Shown piece after piece: positions 25,735-34,182 of a DNA stretch of 64,000 nucleotides. This DNA is from a virus. A program made the position numbers and the translations under genes. The DNA lies in the IMG/VR virus record IMGVR_UViG_3300031801_000798, positions 1 to 64,000 of that record, one strand, 5' to 3'. Each line of letters starts with the position of its first letter. The first letter of the stretch is position 1. The notes beneath the pieces were generated by a model. The model saw only the letters and a list, made by a program, of their open reading frames with translations, had not been told where the DNA came from and ran no database searches.

Positions 25735-26095
25735 ATTTATCTTCCATTCTAACGATATCGTCCTCTGAGCATTCTCCAAACTGCATCTCATAAACTACTA
25801 GATCTATATCTCCCGTATTTATAAGCTGGTGAGAATCGTTTTTTCTAATCTCGATAGTGAACCCCGGTGCAACCTTCCAGTTGTTTACGTTATTCCATCT
25901 GAGTAAACCCGTGCCTTCTATTACATACCAAAATTCACTTCTCTTGCTATGCATTTGATACGATATTTCTTCGCCGGGAAGAATAACTATCTTTTTGAAA
26001 ACAACTCTATCACTTCTGAAATAATCTGTATATCCTCCCCAAGGCTTTTTGACGGAGAGAGTATATCCCATATATTCTATCGATTCTTCTTTCAT
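25709..26095 (-). CDS. Cupin, mannose-6-phosphate isomerase type II-like
   Basis: The 128-residue protein matches the C-terminal cupin domain of ManC/type II phosphomannose isomerases: KPWGGYTDYF, KKIVILPGEEISYQMHSKR, EFWYVIEGTG, and HQLINTGD...EMQFGECSEDDIVR. The histidines of the metal-binding cupin are present. It could interconvert fructose-6-phosphate and mannose-6-phosphate, feeding GDP-mannose for the GDP-fucose synthase at 40.6 kb. The cupin stands alone, without the nucleotidyltransferase half. The upstream gene is coupled by TAATG. A sugar-binding or epimerase role is an alternative. Confidence 0.8.
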   Translation of the reverse strand: MKEESIEYMGYTLSVKKPWGGYTDYFRSDRVVFKKIVILPGEEISYQMHSKRSEFWYVIEGTGLLRWNNVNNWKVAPGFTIEIRKNDSHQLINTGDIDLVVYEMQFGECSEDDIVRMEDKYERSEDNE

Positions 26096-26874
26096 TATCC
26101 CACCTTAGACTGCAACCATCCCCACTCTTTGAGAACGTCCATTAAAGCCCTATTGGCTTCATCCATATTTAAGTTAGCGTTATCAATCACATGATCATAT
26201 TTTTCGTATTCATTTGTCAAAGCTGTTTCGCTTTCATGTCCATCATCATATGGGCATCTAGTCAGCCTGATTACTCTTCCTTCAGCATTTTTTATAGCGT
26301 CTATCTCATTAGGAAATCTACAGTCAGAAACAATAGCAAGTTCAGCGTCACTTTCTTTTACTCTATCTAGACAGGACGATGTCCATACATCAGGCTTAAT
26401 TGCTCTGCAAACATCAGTGCCAAACAGCTGTAAGAATTCTCTGGCTGTCAAAAACTTGTCGTCGCCCAAGTCTCTGTTCAGTAGCTTTTTTATGAACTTC
26501 CTCTTCACGGGGATTTTTGTGTTCTTATACTCATCAGAACCGTAGCATTGCTGCTCAGTAAGTCCAAATAGATGCATAGCCATGAGCTTGAGGGGGTCTG
26601 CAAAACTAAAAGCTTTTACGTATGGCCAAACCATCTGCGAGGCATAGTCAACAAACTCGTTATCCAGCCTGAAAACATCCAATACCCCTACGCCCTCCTC
26701 TTCGTCGCCCTTTTCATTGCTGGTCATGGCGTTGACAAGAAGATCTCCCTCGTCATTCATCATAAATTTGGTTACGACATCGTGAAGTCTGAGTTGGTAT
26801 CCGTGTAAAAAGTTTGTACAAGTGGTTTTTCCACTCTGTTTTGCTCCAGATATACCTAGAATTTTCTGATCCAT
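26095..26874 (-). CDS. Deoxynucleoside monophosphate kinase
   Basis: The 259-residue protein has a P-loop SGAKQSGKTT at 9-18 and FSFADPLKLMAMHLFGL followed by an REFLQLFGTDVCR block and VSDCRFPNEIDAIK. These are the characteristic segments of phage T4 gp1-like dNMP kinases. The enzyme phosphorylates dNMPs to dNDPs from degraded host DNA or phage-made dCMP/dUMP products. It ends with TAATG into the cupin gene and starts with TAATG from the primase gene, so it belongs to the replication operon. Confidence 0.88.
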   Translation of the reverse strand: MDQKILGISGAKQSGKTTCTNFLHGYQLRLHDVVTKFMMNDEGDLLVNAMTSNEKGDEEEGVGVLDVFRLDNEFVDYASQMVWPYVKAFSFADPLKLMAMHLFGLTEQQCYGSDEYKNTKIPVKRKFIKKLLNRDLGDDKFLTAREFLQLFGTDVCRAIKPDVWTSSCLDRVKESDAELAIVSDCRFPNEIDAIKNAEGRVIRLTRCPYDDGHESETALTNEYEKYDHVIDNANLNMDEANRALMDVLKEWGWLQSKVG

Positions 26875-27920
26875 TATATCATTCCCTCAAGTTGTGGTTT
26901 TATTTCTTCGTTTATTTCAGCGACAGTCATTTCGCCAATGTCGTCTTTGGAAAACTCAGGACAGATGATATGGAACAGCCTGTCACATTTATGGATAATG
27001 GACTGCTTCGCCTTGTCCCCAGCCTCATCATTATCTGTGAGGATGACTACATTCAAGGCTCCAGAAGTCTCAAGAATCCTAGCCTGACCATCGCTCAAAC
27101 TAGACCCAAACATTCCCACTGAGTTTCTTATGCCCGCCTCGTATAGTCTCCAAACGTCTCCCTGTCCCTCTACCAGTATGACAGTTTTGGTGTTTCTTAT
27201 GGCGTCTCTTGCTAGCCAGTAACCATACAAATGAGCACCGGAATTAAAGTGTTTGGAATTTATCCACTTGTTTCCATTGCTATTTTCATGTGAGACCCTA
27301 CCAACACAACCAATCATGAATTTATGGTCATCATCATAAACCGGGGCAACAATTCTGTTTTTCATTTGTTTAGACTGATCTGTGCAGATCCCGATATCAA
27401 AAACGTCCAAGGTTTTTTCGTCGTATCCCCTGTCTGTGTAATAAGCCACCGGTCTAGACAGGGTATCTCTCACGTCGCTTCTCCTCACCAAATACTTTGT
27501 TCTTGTGGCGTCTGGGTAAACCTTTTCAGACAATTCTATGAATTTTTTCAGTTTAAAATTCTTGCCCTCTTGCTCTAGTTCTTGTAAAGAAGAGGATGTA
27601 AAATTAATAGCAAACTCAACTGCTTCAGGAAAAGAAACCTCTTCGCCTCTCTGCGCTGTTAATAAGCCTCTGATCAATCCTATCGGAGTGGGTACGAATT
27701 TGCTCTCACAGCCATGTGTCCAACATCTCCAGTATCCAAAGAATTGATCCCTAGTTGTGGTTACGGTAAAAGCTTGCGGGTTATCGGCCCCATCATGAAT
27801 GGGGCATACAGAAGTAATTCTGTCGTACTGTTCAAAATATCTTACTCCAAATAGATCAAAAAGATCTGTAATTTTTTCTGCTATCTTGTTTGATAAAACT
27901 ATCAGTTGATTCTTATCCAT
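26874..27920 (-). CDS. DNA primase, DnaG/CHC2-Toprim type
   Basis: The 348-residue protein has a zinc-binding N-terminal motif VCPIHDGADNP then RCWTHGCE (C39, H42, C66, C71), and a Toprim domain with VILVEGQGDVWRLYEAG and VILTDNDEAGDKAKQ. The length is about half of bacterial DnaG: the catalytic core is present but the helicase-binding C-terminal domain appears minimal. It makes RNA primers for the phage polymerase. The neighbouring dnaB-type helicase (TAATG) would be its partner. Confidence 0.92.
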   Translation of the reverse strand: MDKNQLIVLSNKIAEKITDLFDLFGVRYFEQYDRITSVCPIHDGADNPQAFTVTTTRDQFFGYWRCWTHGCESKFVPTPIGLIRGLLTAQRGEEVSFPEAVEFAINFTSSSLQELEQEGKNFKLKKFIELSEKVYPDATRTKYLVRRSDVRDTLSRPVAYYTDRGYDEKTLDVFDIGICTDQSKQMKNRIVAPVYDDDHKFMIGCVGRVSHENSNGNKWINSKHFNSGAHLYGYWLARDAIRNTKTVILVEGQGDVWRLYEAGIRNSVGMFGSSLSDGQARILETSGALNVVILTDNDEAGDKAKQSIIHKCDRLFHIICPEFSKDDIGEMTVAEINEEIKPQLEGMI

Positions 27921-29377
27921 TAAAATGGGCTTTCTTTGTCATCTAAATTATCGATGCTAAAACCTGACTCTTTAGTATGCGTATCGAATTTAATCTCATT
28001 TCTCGTTTCTCTTTCTTCCACCCTAGCTACCTCGCCCCTCATTGACATGTTTATATAATCATAATCGTCTAAGCCGGAACCATGTCTGCTTACAATTGGA
28101 ATCAACTTTCTGTTGCCGCTTTCTCCCTGATCCTCTGCGATTTCTTCATCCGACTTGTTCTTAAAAATAGAAAAGCTGCTACAAAGCCAAATGAGTCTAT
28201 CGGAACCGCTGACAACATCGGTGCTTTCTTTTGTGATCCCGTCTCTGTTTAACTGGACAAAAGCTAAACAGGGGCAGTCATACTGGACGCAAAAATTGTG
28301 TAGCTGTGTAATTTGAAATCCTAAAACCTGAAACTCTTTCATGCTGTCATTTATCTGATTCGAATGCATGAGTTTAAGATAATCATATATAATCATACAG
28401 TCATTTACACGTCCATTTTCATCGTAGCCTACGTTCTTGACTATCCATCTTCTGATTATGGACAAGGTTTCCTCAAAAGCCTTCCCGGCAATTGTCATGT
28501 AGCTAAGTGGGATCTCTTTAAATTTTTGCGTGGCCTGTTGAACTTTTTCTTTGTCGCATGCACTTATGGAAAATTTTCCCGTAGAGATATCATTGATGTT
28601 AACACCGCTGAAATTTCCTAGGATGCGATTGAAGTGATCTTCTTTGGACATCTCAGTGTCCAATAATAGAACGGGAATATCTAAATTCTCAGCAATGTTT
28701 ACTGCAATGTTATCGGCCATCATGCTCTTGCCCACCTTGGGCCTAGCCGCTATAAGGTCTACGCATTTTCTCCTAAAGCCGCCACCTATAGCAGTGTCGT
28801 ATCTCAAAAAACCGCTGCTAAGCCCAAGCATATCAGTGGGATTATCTTCTAGATAGGCAACGTAATCCTCAACTTCTTCACCCAATACAGAAGGCTTATT
28901 TTCTACAGAATGATTAAGGGCTGCGGAAAGGTCAAAAATTGGCCCTTCTGCTATGCTGAGAATTTCATCAATAGACTCTTCTCCGGTAACGTCACCGATG
29001 TCAGAATTTATCTTGCGTATCTTGGAGCGTATATCTCTTGCTACATCTAGCTTTTTGAGTTTTACTGCATGCTTTCTAACATTTTCTAATTCGATTTCAA
29101 AGCTTGCAAGCGCTTTGATATGATCCGAAGAGATTTTTTCATTGAAAAAATCATGCAACCCCAAGTCTTCCGCAGCGCTTAATATAGAAGGAAGGTCTAT
29201 GCTAGAACTTTTACTAAGAACACGCTTTAGACAGGTGTATATTATCTGGTTTTCTTCTAGGGAAAAAGTATTGGTGTCGATGATATCATCAACATCAATA
29301 AACGCATCCGCACCGTGTTGAAAAATTCCCGATAGAACTGCCCTTTCAGACGACGGATTGTTAATTAGCTTGACCAT
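27920..29377 (-). CDS. dnaB: DnaB-type replicative DNA helicase
   Basis: The 485-residue protein has the N-terminal helical domain of DnaB (SERAVLSGIF near residue 10), a Walker A ARPKVGKS at 211-218, LLLDTEMSKE in the H1a/DE region, MIIYDYLKLM with the Walker B aspartate, and FVQLNRDG in H3, followed by an SGSDR block in H4. It unwinds DNA ahead of the split PolIII-type polymerase as a hexamer. The primase gene follows directly with a TAATG junction. No intein or unusual insertion is seen. Confidence 0.93.
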   Translation of the reverse strand: MVKLINNPSSERAVLSGIFQHGADAFIDVDDIIDTNTFSLEENQIIYTCLKRVLSKSSSIDLPSILSAAEDLGLHDFFNEKISSDHIKALASFEIELENVRKHAVKLKKLDVARDIRSKIRKINSDIGDVTGEESIDEILSIAEGPIFDLSAALNHSVENKPSVLGEEVEDYVAYLEDNPTDMLGLSSGFLRYDTAIGGGFRRKCVDLIAARPKVGKSMMADNIAVNIAENLDIPVLLLDTEMSKEDHFNRILGNFSGVNINDISTGKFSISACDKEKVQQATQKFKEIPLSYMTIAGKAFEETLSIIRRWIVKNVGYDENGRVNDCMIIYDYLKLMHSNQINDSMKEFQVLGFQITQLHNFCVQYDCPCLAFVQLNRDGITKESTDVVSGSDRLIWLCSSFSIFKNKSDEEIAEDQGESGNRKLIPIVSRHGSGLDDYDYINMSMRGEVARVEERETRNEIKFDTHTKESGFSIDNLDDKESPF

Positions 29378-29379
29378 GA

Positions 29380-29778
29380 CTACCTTCTAGAACATTTATC
29401 ACAACGGTAAAATTCCCTCCCCTGCATTAAGGATTCAGGAATCTTTTCTACGATATCACAAATATGACACCGGACATCAATTATAGAGGCTCTTGACCTC
29501 GTTCTTTTTGTGGGGTTTACTTGTGGGGTTTCAACATCTTTTGCCTCGATGCTATCGTCTAAAAACTGATTTTCTCCAGCATGGATTGGTTCTGTCCTCG
29601 CTATTCTAGTTTTTCCCGGCGATTGATTTTGAGCGGGGGCTATAAAATCTTCTTTCGGATCGGGGGCTTGGTCAACCTTTGATAACGATTCCCCGGTTAA
29701 TTTTTCAAAACCTTCAGTGACGAGGTGCATATTATTACTTAATATCCCAGATCTGATTTTATCCAGAGGGCTTGTCAT
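29380..29778 (-). CDS. Small protein with C-terminal zinc ribbon
   Basis: This 132-residue protein is mostly low-complexity and polar (KEDFIAPAQNQSPGKTRIA), then ends with RCHICDIVEKIP and RCDKCSRR, a CX2C-X18-CX2C zinc ribbon. The disordered N-terminus starts with a helix (LDKIRSGIL). It lies two bases upstream of the helicase gene and could be a replication accessory or transcription factor. No family is recognised. Confidence 0.7.
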   Translation of the reverse strand: MTSPLDKIRSGILSNNMHLVTEGFEKLTGESLSKVDQAPDPKEDFIAPAQNQSPGKTRIARTEPIHAGENQFLDDSIEAKDVETPQVNPTKRTRSRASIIDVRCHICDIVEKIPESLMQGREFYRCDKCSRR

Positions 29779-30263
29779 GAGTATGTTTTCCTCTTGCTTA
29801 GCTCCATTAATGTATCAGCCATTTTTCTCATGTCTCTAATTTTATCTGTCAACCAAATGACTCTGGCTTCTGAAACCATTTTTGCATCAAATATTTTTTT
29901 AGCAAACTCATCCTGTTCGATAATAGTGAAATACTTCTGCTCCCACTTCATATATTTGCTGTAAGATTCCGCTTGTTTTGCGACGATCTTATTAAGCTGG
30001 CTGTCACACCAGTACAACTTAGCCTGATGTTTATTGAAAACTGATTGGACATAACTACAGTAGGCATATATGCAGTAAGCTTTTTCGCAACAGTCTTCGG
30101 AGGTCAAGGAATTTACTTCCACTCCAGTAAAATTAAGCGTTTCCTCAACTTCTGGATTTATCTGTATTCGTTGAACATCTTCCCCTATGATATAGGAATC
30201 AATAGACTTGATAAAATCGTTCAACTCATCTATCGCGGATCTCTGTTTTCCATTCATCGTCAT
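29775..30263 (-). CDS. Helical phage protein of unknown function
   Basis: This 162-residue protein is predominantly alpha-helical, with a cysteine-rich middle (DCCEKAYCIYAYCSYVQ) and a charged C-terminal helix (WLTDKIRDMRKMADTLM). No family is identified. It sits between a nuclease-like gene and the zinc-ribbon gene in the replication block, with a 38-base overlap on its 5' side and ATGA on its 3' side. A second ATG six bases in could also start it. Possibly a replication or recombination mediator. Confidence 0.65.
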   Translation of the reverse strand: MTMNGKQRSAIDELNDFIKSIDSYIIGEDVQRIQINPEVEETLNFTGVEVNSLTSEDCCEKAYCIYAYCSYVQSVFNKHQAKLYWCDSQLNKIVAKQAESYSKYMKWEQKYFTIIEQDEFAKKIFDAKMVSEARVIWLTDKIRDMRKMADTLMELSKRKTYS

Positions 30264-30642
30264 CGCCTGTGTATTTTAAGGTAACAATATCAATCTTGTT
30301 CAGTCTGCACCAGCGCATCTTATCTCTATCTCTCGCCTGAGATTTATAGAAACCACTTTTTGTTTTATGGTAGAAATCAACGAACTCATAATGTTGCCTG
30401 CCGTGAACTTCTACTATAAGATTTCTTGAGGGTATAAAAAAATCGGCAAACAAAATTGAAGGCCGGGTGGTGGTGTTGCTGCCGGGGAGAGAAACTTCTT
30501 CCAAGATTATATCACGCCGGAACAGATCACGCAAGATTAATCTTGTTCTTTTGTGAAGTTTAGATTGTCTCCCCCTCTTTGCTTTACTCTTTTTAGGAAG
30601 CCTCCATTTTTTTTCTCTACCGTCGAAACCAGTAACAATCAA
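30226..30642 (-). CDS. DUF559/VSR-like endonuclease-fold protein (TTG start)
   Basis: The 138-residue protein starts at TTG 30642, which overlaps the recA stop as TTGA and has AGGAG five bases upstream; no suitable ATG is nearby. A very basic N-terminus (WRLPKKSKAKRGRQSKLHKR) precedes LFADFFIPSRNLIVEVHGRQH, the D-x(n)-E-x-H-G pattern of VSR/DUF559-type PD-(D/E)XK nucleases (D67, E78). It may be a nicking or repair nuclease working with RecA. A homing endonuclease is an alternative, as free-standing phage members exist. Confidence 0.7.
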   Translation of the reverse strand: MIVTGFDGREKKWRLPKKSKAKRGRQSKLHKRTRLILRDLFRRDIILEEVSLPGSNTTTRPSILFADFFIPSRNLIVEVHGRQHYEFVDFYHKTKSGFYKSQARDRDKMRWCRLNKIDIVTLKYTGDDDEWKTEIRDR

Positions 30643-31709
30643 AACATCTCCTTGATTTCTTTCTCCAAAAACTTTAATGTCTCTGGATTATCGTTCAGAA
30701 AAGTCACCGCTTTATCTTGACCTTGAAATTGGAAGAATGATTTAACAGCCTTTTCGTCATCAATATCTACATCGTTCTGCTTTAGAAGATCTGAAAAGGT
30801 CTCCGCGTTTTCGATGAGATAACTGCAAGTGTACCAAGCCCCAGCCTTACCGATCACATCTAGATCCACAGCCATGATAAAAAGCTCTTGTGTTTTATCT
30901 ATGCCGTGTCCATATCGTAGCCAACTCTGCGCCTCACCACCCGGAAATCCCCCCGCAGCGGAGGTCATGATTTTCCAATGAATCATTTGTCCGATTTGAG
31001 ACCCACCAACCTCCCACGGCTTGATGTATTTGATCTCTAAAATATTGTCTGTCTGATACTGTATGCCCCTTCCACCATCAGGAACCTTGGTCTTTCCAAA
31101 CCCTGACGTGTTAGCAATCAAGTGAACGATCATAAGGATGATAGCATGCTGTCGAGGAACGGTGCCTCCGAGTTTTTTGCACCAATTCTTTAAAAGCTTT
31201 GGGAGTGATGGGCGGAATTGAGCATTAACATCGTCAATCAATTCCTTTTCTGGAATTAAAGCTGAAATAGAGTCTACTATAAGAACGCAGTTCGGCGTTT
31301 GTCTTATGTAGGTCTCTGCGATATTAAGATACTGCTCTGCGCTCATGGGTTCGTCATTAGCGCCGACTACTTTTATTCTTTCTCGATCTAGCCCATGAAC
31401 ACCGGAAAGGTTCATAGATTTTAGCCTTCCCTCTACGTCCATATAAATAATTGGACGGCTATCATACTCTTCGGACTGACAAGTAGCAGCGAACTGTAGA
31501 GCCGTCGTGGTTTTTCCGCTTTTTGGGTCTCCCATCAAAGTAACCCAGCTTCCCTCCTGAATACCTCCACCCAGAGCTAGGTCTAATGCTGGACTTACCG
31601 GTATGATTTGAAGTTTGGAACGCTCCTCGAAAATTTCGGACCCACTTTTGACAACGTCTCCATATTTTTTTATTATTTCTTTGGTAGTTGTTTCATCTAA
31701 AGTAGCCAT
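30639..31709 (-). CDS. recA: RecA/UvsX recombinase
   Basis: The 356-residue protein has the RecA core: Walker A MGDPKSGKTTTALQFA at 59-74, IIYMDVEGR, VLIVDSISALIPEKE (Walker B), the DNA-binding L1/L2 region and PDGGRGIQYQTDNILEI. It catalyses strand exchange in recombination-dependent replication and repair. The stop lies in the start of the VSR-like gene. It is slightly diverged in the MAW region (SWVTLMGDP), as typical of phage RecA. It fits with the phage ssb and Cas4-like nuclease. Confidence 0.9.
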   Translation of the reverse strand: MATLDETTTKEIIKKYGDVVKSGSEIFEERSKLQIIPVSPALDLALGGGIQEGSWVTLMGDPKSGKTTTALQFAATCQSEEYDSRPIIYMDVEGRLKSMNLSGVHGLDRERIKVVGANDEPMSAEQYLNIAETYIRQTPNCVLIVDSISALIPEKELIDDVNAQFRPSLPKLLKNWCKKLGGTVPRQHAIILMIVHLIANTSGFGKTKVPDGGRGIQYQTDNILEIKYIKPWEVGGSQIGQMIHWKIMTSAAGGFPGGEAQSWLRYGHGIDKTQELFIMAVDLDVIGKAGAWYTCSYLIENAETFSDLLKQNDVDIDDEKAVKSFFQFQGQDKAVTFLNDNPETLKFLEKEIKEMF

Positions 31710-31710
31710 G

Positions 31711-32133
31711 TTAACCTTCCATCTCCCTCAGTTTCTGAACATTGCTTTTACTTCCATATGGCTTTCTTGGGGAAGAAGAGCCGCTTGTCTTATATTCTTG
31801 TGGTTTAGTCGGTATAGATTTTTTGCTATCTATTTGACTTTGCTCTTGTTTGATTAAATTCTCTAGGTTTTTAAGTCGAAGAGAATAGATCCTTTTGCCA
31901 GCGGGGGATCTGAGAGCGTTGATAATGGCAAGATCATCATATTTTTTGAGAAGAGCATATGCTTTTGTCACCTGACTGCGGAATTTATTTTTCCACTTTT
32001 CGGTATTCCACAGTTTGAAAGCCGGTTGCCCCTCGTTGGCTGATTCCGCTTCTCTGAGGCAAACCATTTCAGCAATATATTGAGCAGCATTACAGTTCTG
32101 TCCCGTCGTCACATGCTGATAGACTTTTGTCAT
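31711..32133 (-). CDS. Basic helical protein, unknown
   Basis: This 140-residue protein has an N-terminal half with helical, DNA-binding-like character (AAQYIAEMVCLREAE, KWKNKFRSQVTKAYALLKK) and a low-complexity basic C-terminus (QEYKTSGSSSPRKPYGSK). No family is recognised. It ends one base before the recA start and overlaps the upstream gene by 44 bases. A recombination or packaging partner is possible from position only. Confidence 0.6.
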   Translation of the reverse strand: MTKVYQHVTTGQNCNAAQYIAEMVCLREAESANEGQPAFKLWNTEKWKNKFRSQVTKAYALLKKYDDLAIINALRSPAGKRIYSLRLKNLENLIKQEQSQIDSKKSIPTKPQEYKTSGSSSPRKPYGSKSNVQKLREMEG

Positions 32134-32569
32134 TACAATCCTTCTTTTGAATCAAAAAAATTCCAGCCTCAATCGGATCTCGTTCTTCATAAGAGTCTGG
32201 AACAACCTCTGGAAGATTCCAACGACGAACCCTTAGCGTATTGTTTTCAAGAACACCGGCAATAAACGAGTGATTTGTAGTATCTCCAAACAAAAATTTT
32301 CCCGCGCCCTTACAGAAATAATAGCCATCGCCACCGATTCCGACAACCTCGACATGAGAACGATTTTTTATCCTCATGCCCGTGATGTAGGCTTCGGTTT
32401 CTTCACAGTATTTTCCAAGCCTTTCCCACGCGCTATGTGGGAGCGTATCAGGTCTTCCATCATCTTGGTACACGGTTTCACCATTTGAAAGTGTCACTAT
32501 CCAAATCGGATTACTATCCGCATAAATATTCACGTATCTGTCTATTGACTTGGCAACAGACGCTGTCAT
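32090..32569 (-). CDS. Conserved-looking protein of unknown function
   Basis: This 159-residue protein has beta-rich character (IWIVTLSNGETVYQDDGRPD, VVGIGGDGYYFCKGAG) without a recognised domain. Its C-terminus overlaps the next gene by 44 bases. It shares the block of small, tightly packed genes between recA and the zinc-ribbon proteins, which suggests an early or middle regulatory function. No membrane segment or signal peptide is visible. Confidence 0.6.
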   Translation of the reverse strand: MTASVAKSIDRYVNIYADSNPIWIVTLSNGETVYQDDGRPDTLPHSAWERLGKYCEETEAYITGMRIKNRSHVEVVGIGGDGYYFCKGAGKFLFGDTTNHSFIAGVLENNTLRVRRWNLPEVVPDSYEERDPIEAGIFLIQKKDCNDKSLSACDDGTEL

Positions 32570-32895
32570 TTTTTAATCCTGTGAACAACAGAGTCACTAT
32601 TCTTTGACAGTGGTGTTGACTTTTTTTCATCTGATAGCTCAGAAGCCGCCGGTGTCATTATCGTAACGCCCTTGCGTTTTTGAGAAGCGGTTTTATTTCC
32701 CATCAGGTCGCCAACTACGGAACTTTTAGTATCTTCTTTTATAGAAGCCAGATGTTTCGTTCTAGTTTTACGATGCTTGGAAATCGTAGACACAGACCTA
32801 TCAAGATCTGAGGCTAATTCTTCCGAAGTTAAACCAGAGTTATTGTCAATATAAAATTTGTCTACTTTAGAAAGCGGACCTTTTCTTTTAGACAT
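32566..32895 (-). CDS. Small HTH-like DNA-binding protein
   Basis: This 109-residue protein is basic and starts with a helix-turn-helix-like region (VDKFYIDNNSGLTSEELASD then LDRSVSTISKHRK), similar to the Trp-repressor/TetR-type spacing in small regulators. The C-terminal half is polar and probably disordered. It may regulate the neighbouring genes. Identification is by pattern only; RBS details are not decisive. It overlaps the next two genes slightly (ATGA-type and 8-base overlaps). Confidence 0.58.
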   Translation of the reverse strand: MSKRKGPLSKVDKFYIDNNSGLTSEELASDLDRSVSTISKHRKTRTKHLASIKEDTKSSVVGDLMGNKTASQKRKGVTIMTPAASELSDEKKSTPLSKNSDSVVHRIKK

Positions 32896-33193
32896 CTATG
32901 CATCTCCTTTCGGCTCTTAATAAGAGATCACCTTTGCGACTCTTAAGGTAGCCTAAATACAAGTCAAATGTTGTTGCATCTACTTTTCTGTATTGAGCAT
33001 TTTTGATTTTATTTTTGTCCATGCCATGTGGATCAAACAACTTTCCTCGGTGAAATTTTACGAAGAAAACCTCTGTTGAATCACCGACACTTATTTTAGC
33101 GCACGCGAGTGTGGTTTCTTTGGTTGACTTCTTTCCATCAGTAAGAACATAATAGATTTCTGTATTGTCTTCTTGTATAAATTCTTCGATCAT
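32888..33193 (-). CDS. Small protein of unknown function
   Basis: This 101-residue protein is a mixed alpha/beta, mildly basic polypeptide with YYVLTDGKKS and FFVKFHRGKLFDP. No recognised domain is present. It is inserted between the HTH-like and zinc-ribbon genes with start/stop overlaps (8 and 4 bases), so it is co-translated. Function unknown. Confidence 0.55.
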   Translation of the reverse strand: MIEEFIQEDNTEIYYVLTDGKKSTKETTLACAKISVGDSTEVFFVKFHRGKLFDPHGMDKNKIKNAQYRKVDATTFDLYLGYLKSRKGDLLLRAERRCIDV

Positions 33194-33504
33194 ATTGTTC
33201 CCTTTTCTTGGGGGGCCGCGTGGATAAATGTAATCCCCTCCTTGTCTTCAATGTCTACAATTCTGCTGCAATCTGTGCAGCCAATATAGAACTCTCCTTC
33301 AACCGAATATTTCCAACTTGTGCCCTCGCAATTTGGATCTTTGCAGATAGCCTGAATGTCAGTTTTTCTTTCAGACTCTCCCACTCTCCAGATATCCACT
33401 AGAGGGGAGTGGCAATCTGCGCATTCTATAATCTGATGACCAAGGTCTTCAAGATTTGAACTTGAATCTTCCATAAGAGCATCATCATCGTAATCGTTTT
33501 TCAT
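33190..33504 (-). CDS. Zinc-ribbon protein
   Basis: This 104-residue acidic protein has three CX2C-type pairs: ECADCHSP near residue 30, CKDPNCEG and GCTDCSRI. The first two pairs form a probable zinc ribbon, the third an additional site. It lies beside an FmdB-like zinc protein and a zinc-ribbon-bearing helicase-adjacent gene, so a nucleic-acid or transcription role is plausible. Overlaps ATGA-style with both neighbours. Confidence 0.65.
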   Translation of the reverse strand: MKNDYDDDALMEDSSSNLEDLGHQIIECADCHSPLVDIWRVGESERKTDIQAICKDPNCEGTSWKYSVEGEFYIGCTDCSRIVDIEDKEGITFIHAAPQEKGTI

Positions 33505-33866
33505 TTCTTACCAGTCCTTACATATCTATATTTTTGAGTATCTGACATTCTATTGATTTCTGCTGGAGTAGCAGTGCCGGTAGAGTGATGCCACGGGCCT
33601 TCTCCCTTCTTTTTAAAGTTTCCTTCATCTTGTCTGCCTCTGGCGTCTGACAGTTCGTAATGGCCCATAGATTTTGTGTTACGTTCTGCCAACTGTCCGA
33701 TTGTCTGGGCTTCTCCTCTAACAAAAATATTCGGAGGAGATATCACTCGCTCCAACCCATGCTTCTTACACTCAGGACATTGTTTCTTGGGCTTGTATTT
33801 TTTTATGTTCTGGTTAACAGAAAATTCATGTTCGCAGCATGCGCATCTATATTCATATTCTGGCAT
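33501..33866 (-). CDS. FmdB-family zinc ribbon protein
   Basis: The 121-residue protein begins MPEYEYRCACCEHEF, then QCPECKKHGLERVISPP, the canonical FmdB regulatory zinc ribbon (CX2C-X20-CX2C). It continues with a longer basic, disordered tail (GRQDEGNFKKKGEGP). FmdB homologues are common in phages, with suggested transcription or DNA roles; none has a clear reaction. It lies between PhoH/membrane genes and small zinc proteins. Confidence 0.8.
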   Translation of the reverse strand: MPEYEYRCACCEHEFSVNQNIKKYKPKKQCPECKKHGLERVISPPNIFVRGEAQTIGQLAERNTKSMGHYELSDARGRQDEGNFKKKGEGPWHHSTGTATPAEINRMSDTQKYRYVRTGKK

Positions 33867-33867
33867 T

Positions 33868-34182
33868 TTAATTTGCTACGCATTGACCAATGTAAACTAG
33901 TAAAAGCGACTGAAAGACAAAGATCGAGGTCATTACGGGCCATGCAGTAGACCTCCTCCAGTGATATAGTACCACTAGGGCACCCAGCACCGCAATAGTT
34001 CCTAACATTTTGACTGCCATGAACAGAGATACTTGTCCATTATCCATGGCAATAAGAAATCTTCCCAACGGATTCAGTTCTATTTCGTAGAGTTGGCTTT
34101 GGTAAACTATAGACCAGTAGAGATCTATGGAAGATATCACTCCTATGGCTAGCCACATTATTCCGTAATAATATTTACCCAT
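33868..34182 (-). CDS. Three-helix membrane protein
   Basis: From the ATG at 34182 (ATGGGTAA overlap with the PhoH stop; the longer frame opens with TTG) the protein has about 104 residues. Hydrophobic stretches near IMWLAIGVISSIDLYWSIVY, FMAVKMLGTIAVLGALVVLY and SIFVFQSLLLVYIG give three membrane segments. The topology would leave a short loop with an NPLGR motif. The function is unknown; a membrane regulator or a holin-type protein is conceivable, but no lysis partner is adjacent. Confidence 0.62.
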   Translation of the reverse strand: MGKYYYGIMWLAIGVISSIDLYWSIVYQSQLYEIELNPLGRFLIAMDNGQVSLFMAVKMLGTIAVLGALVVLYHWRRSTAWPVMTSIFVFQSLLLVYIGQCVAN

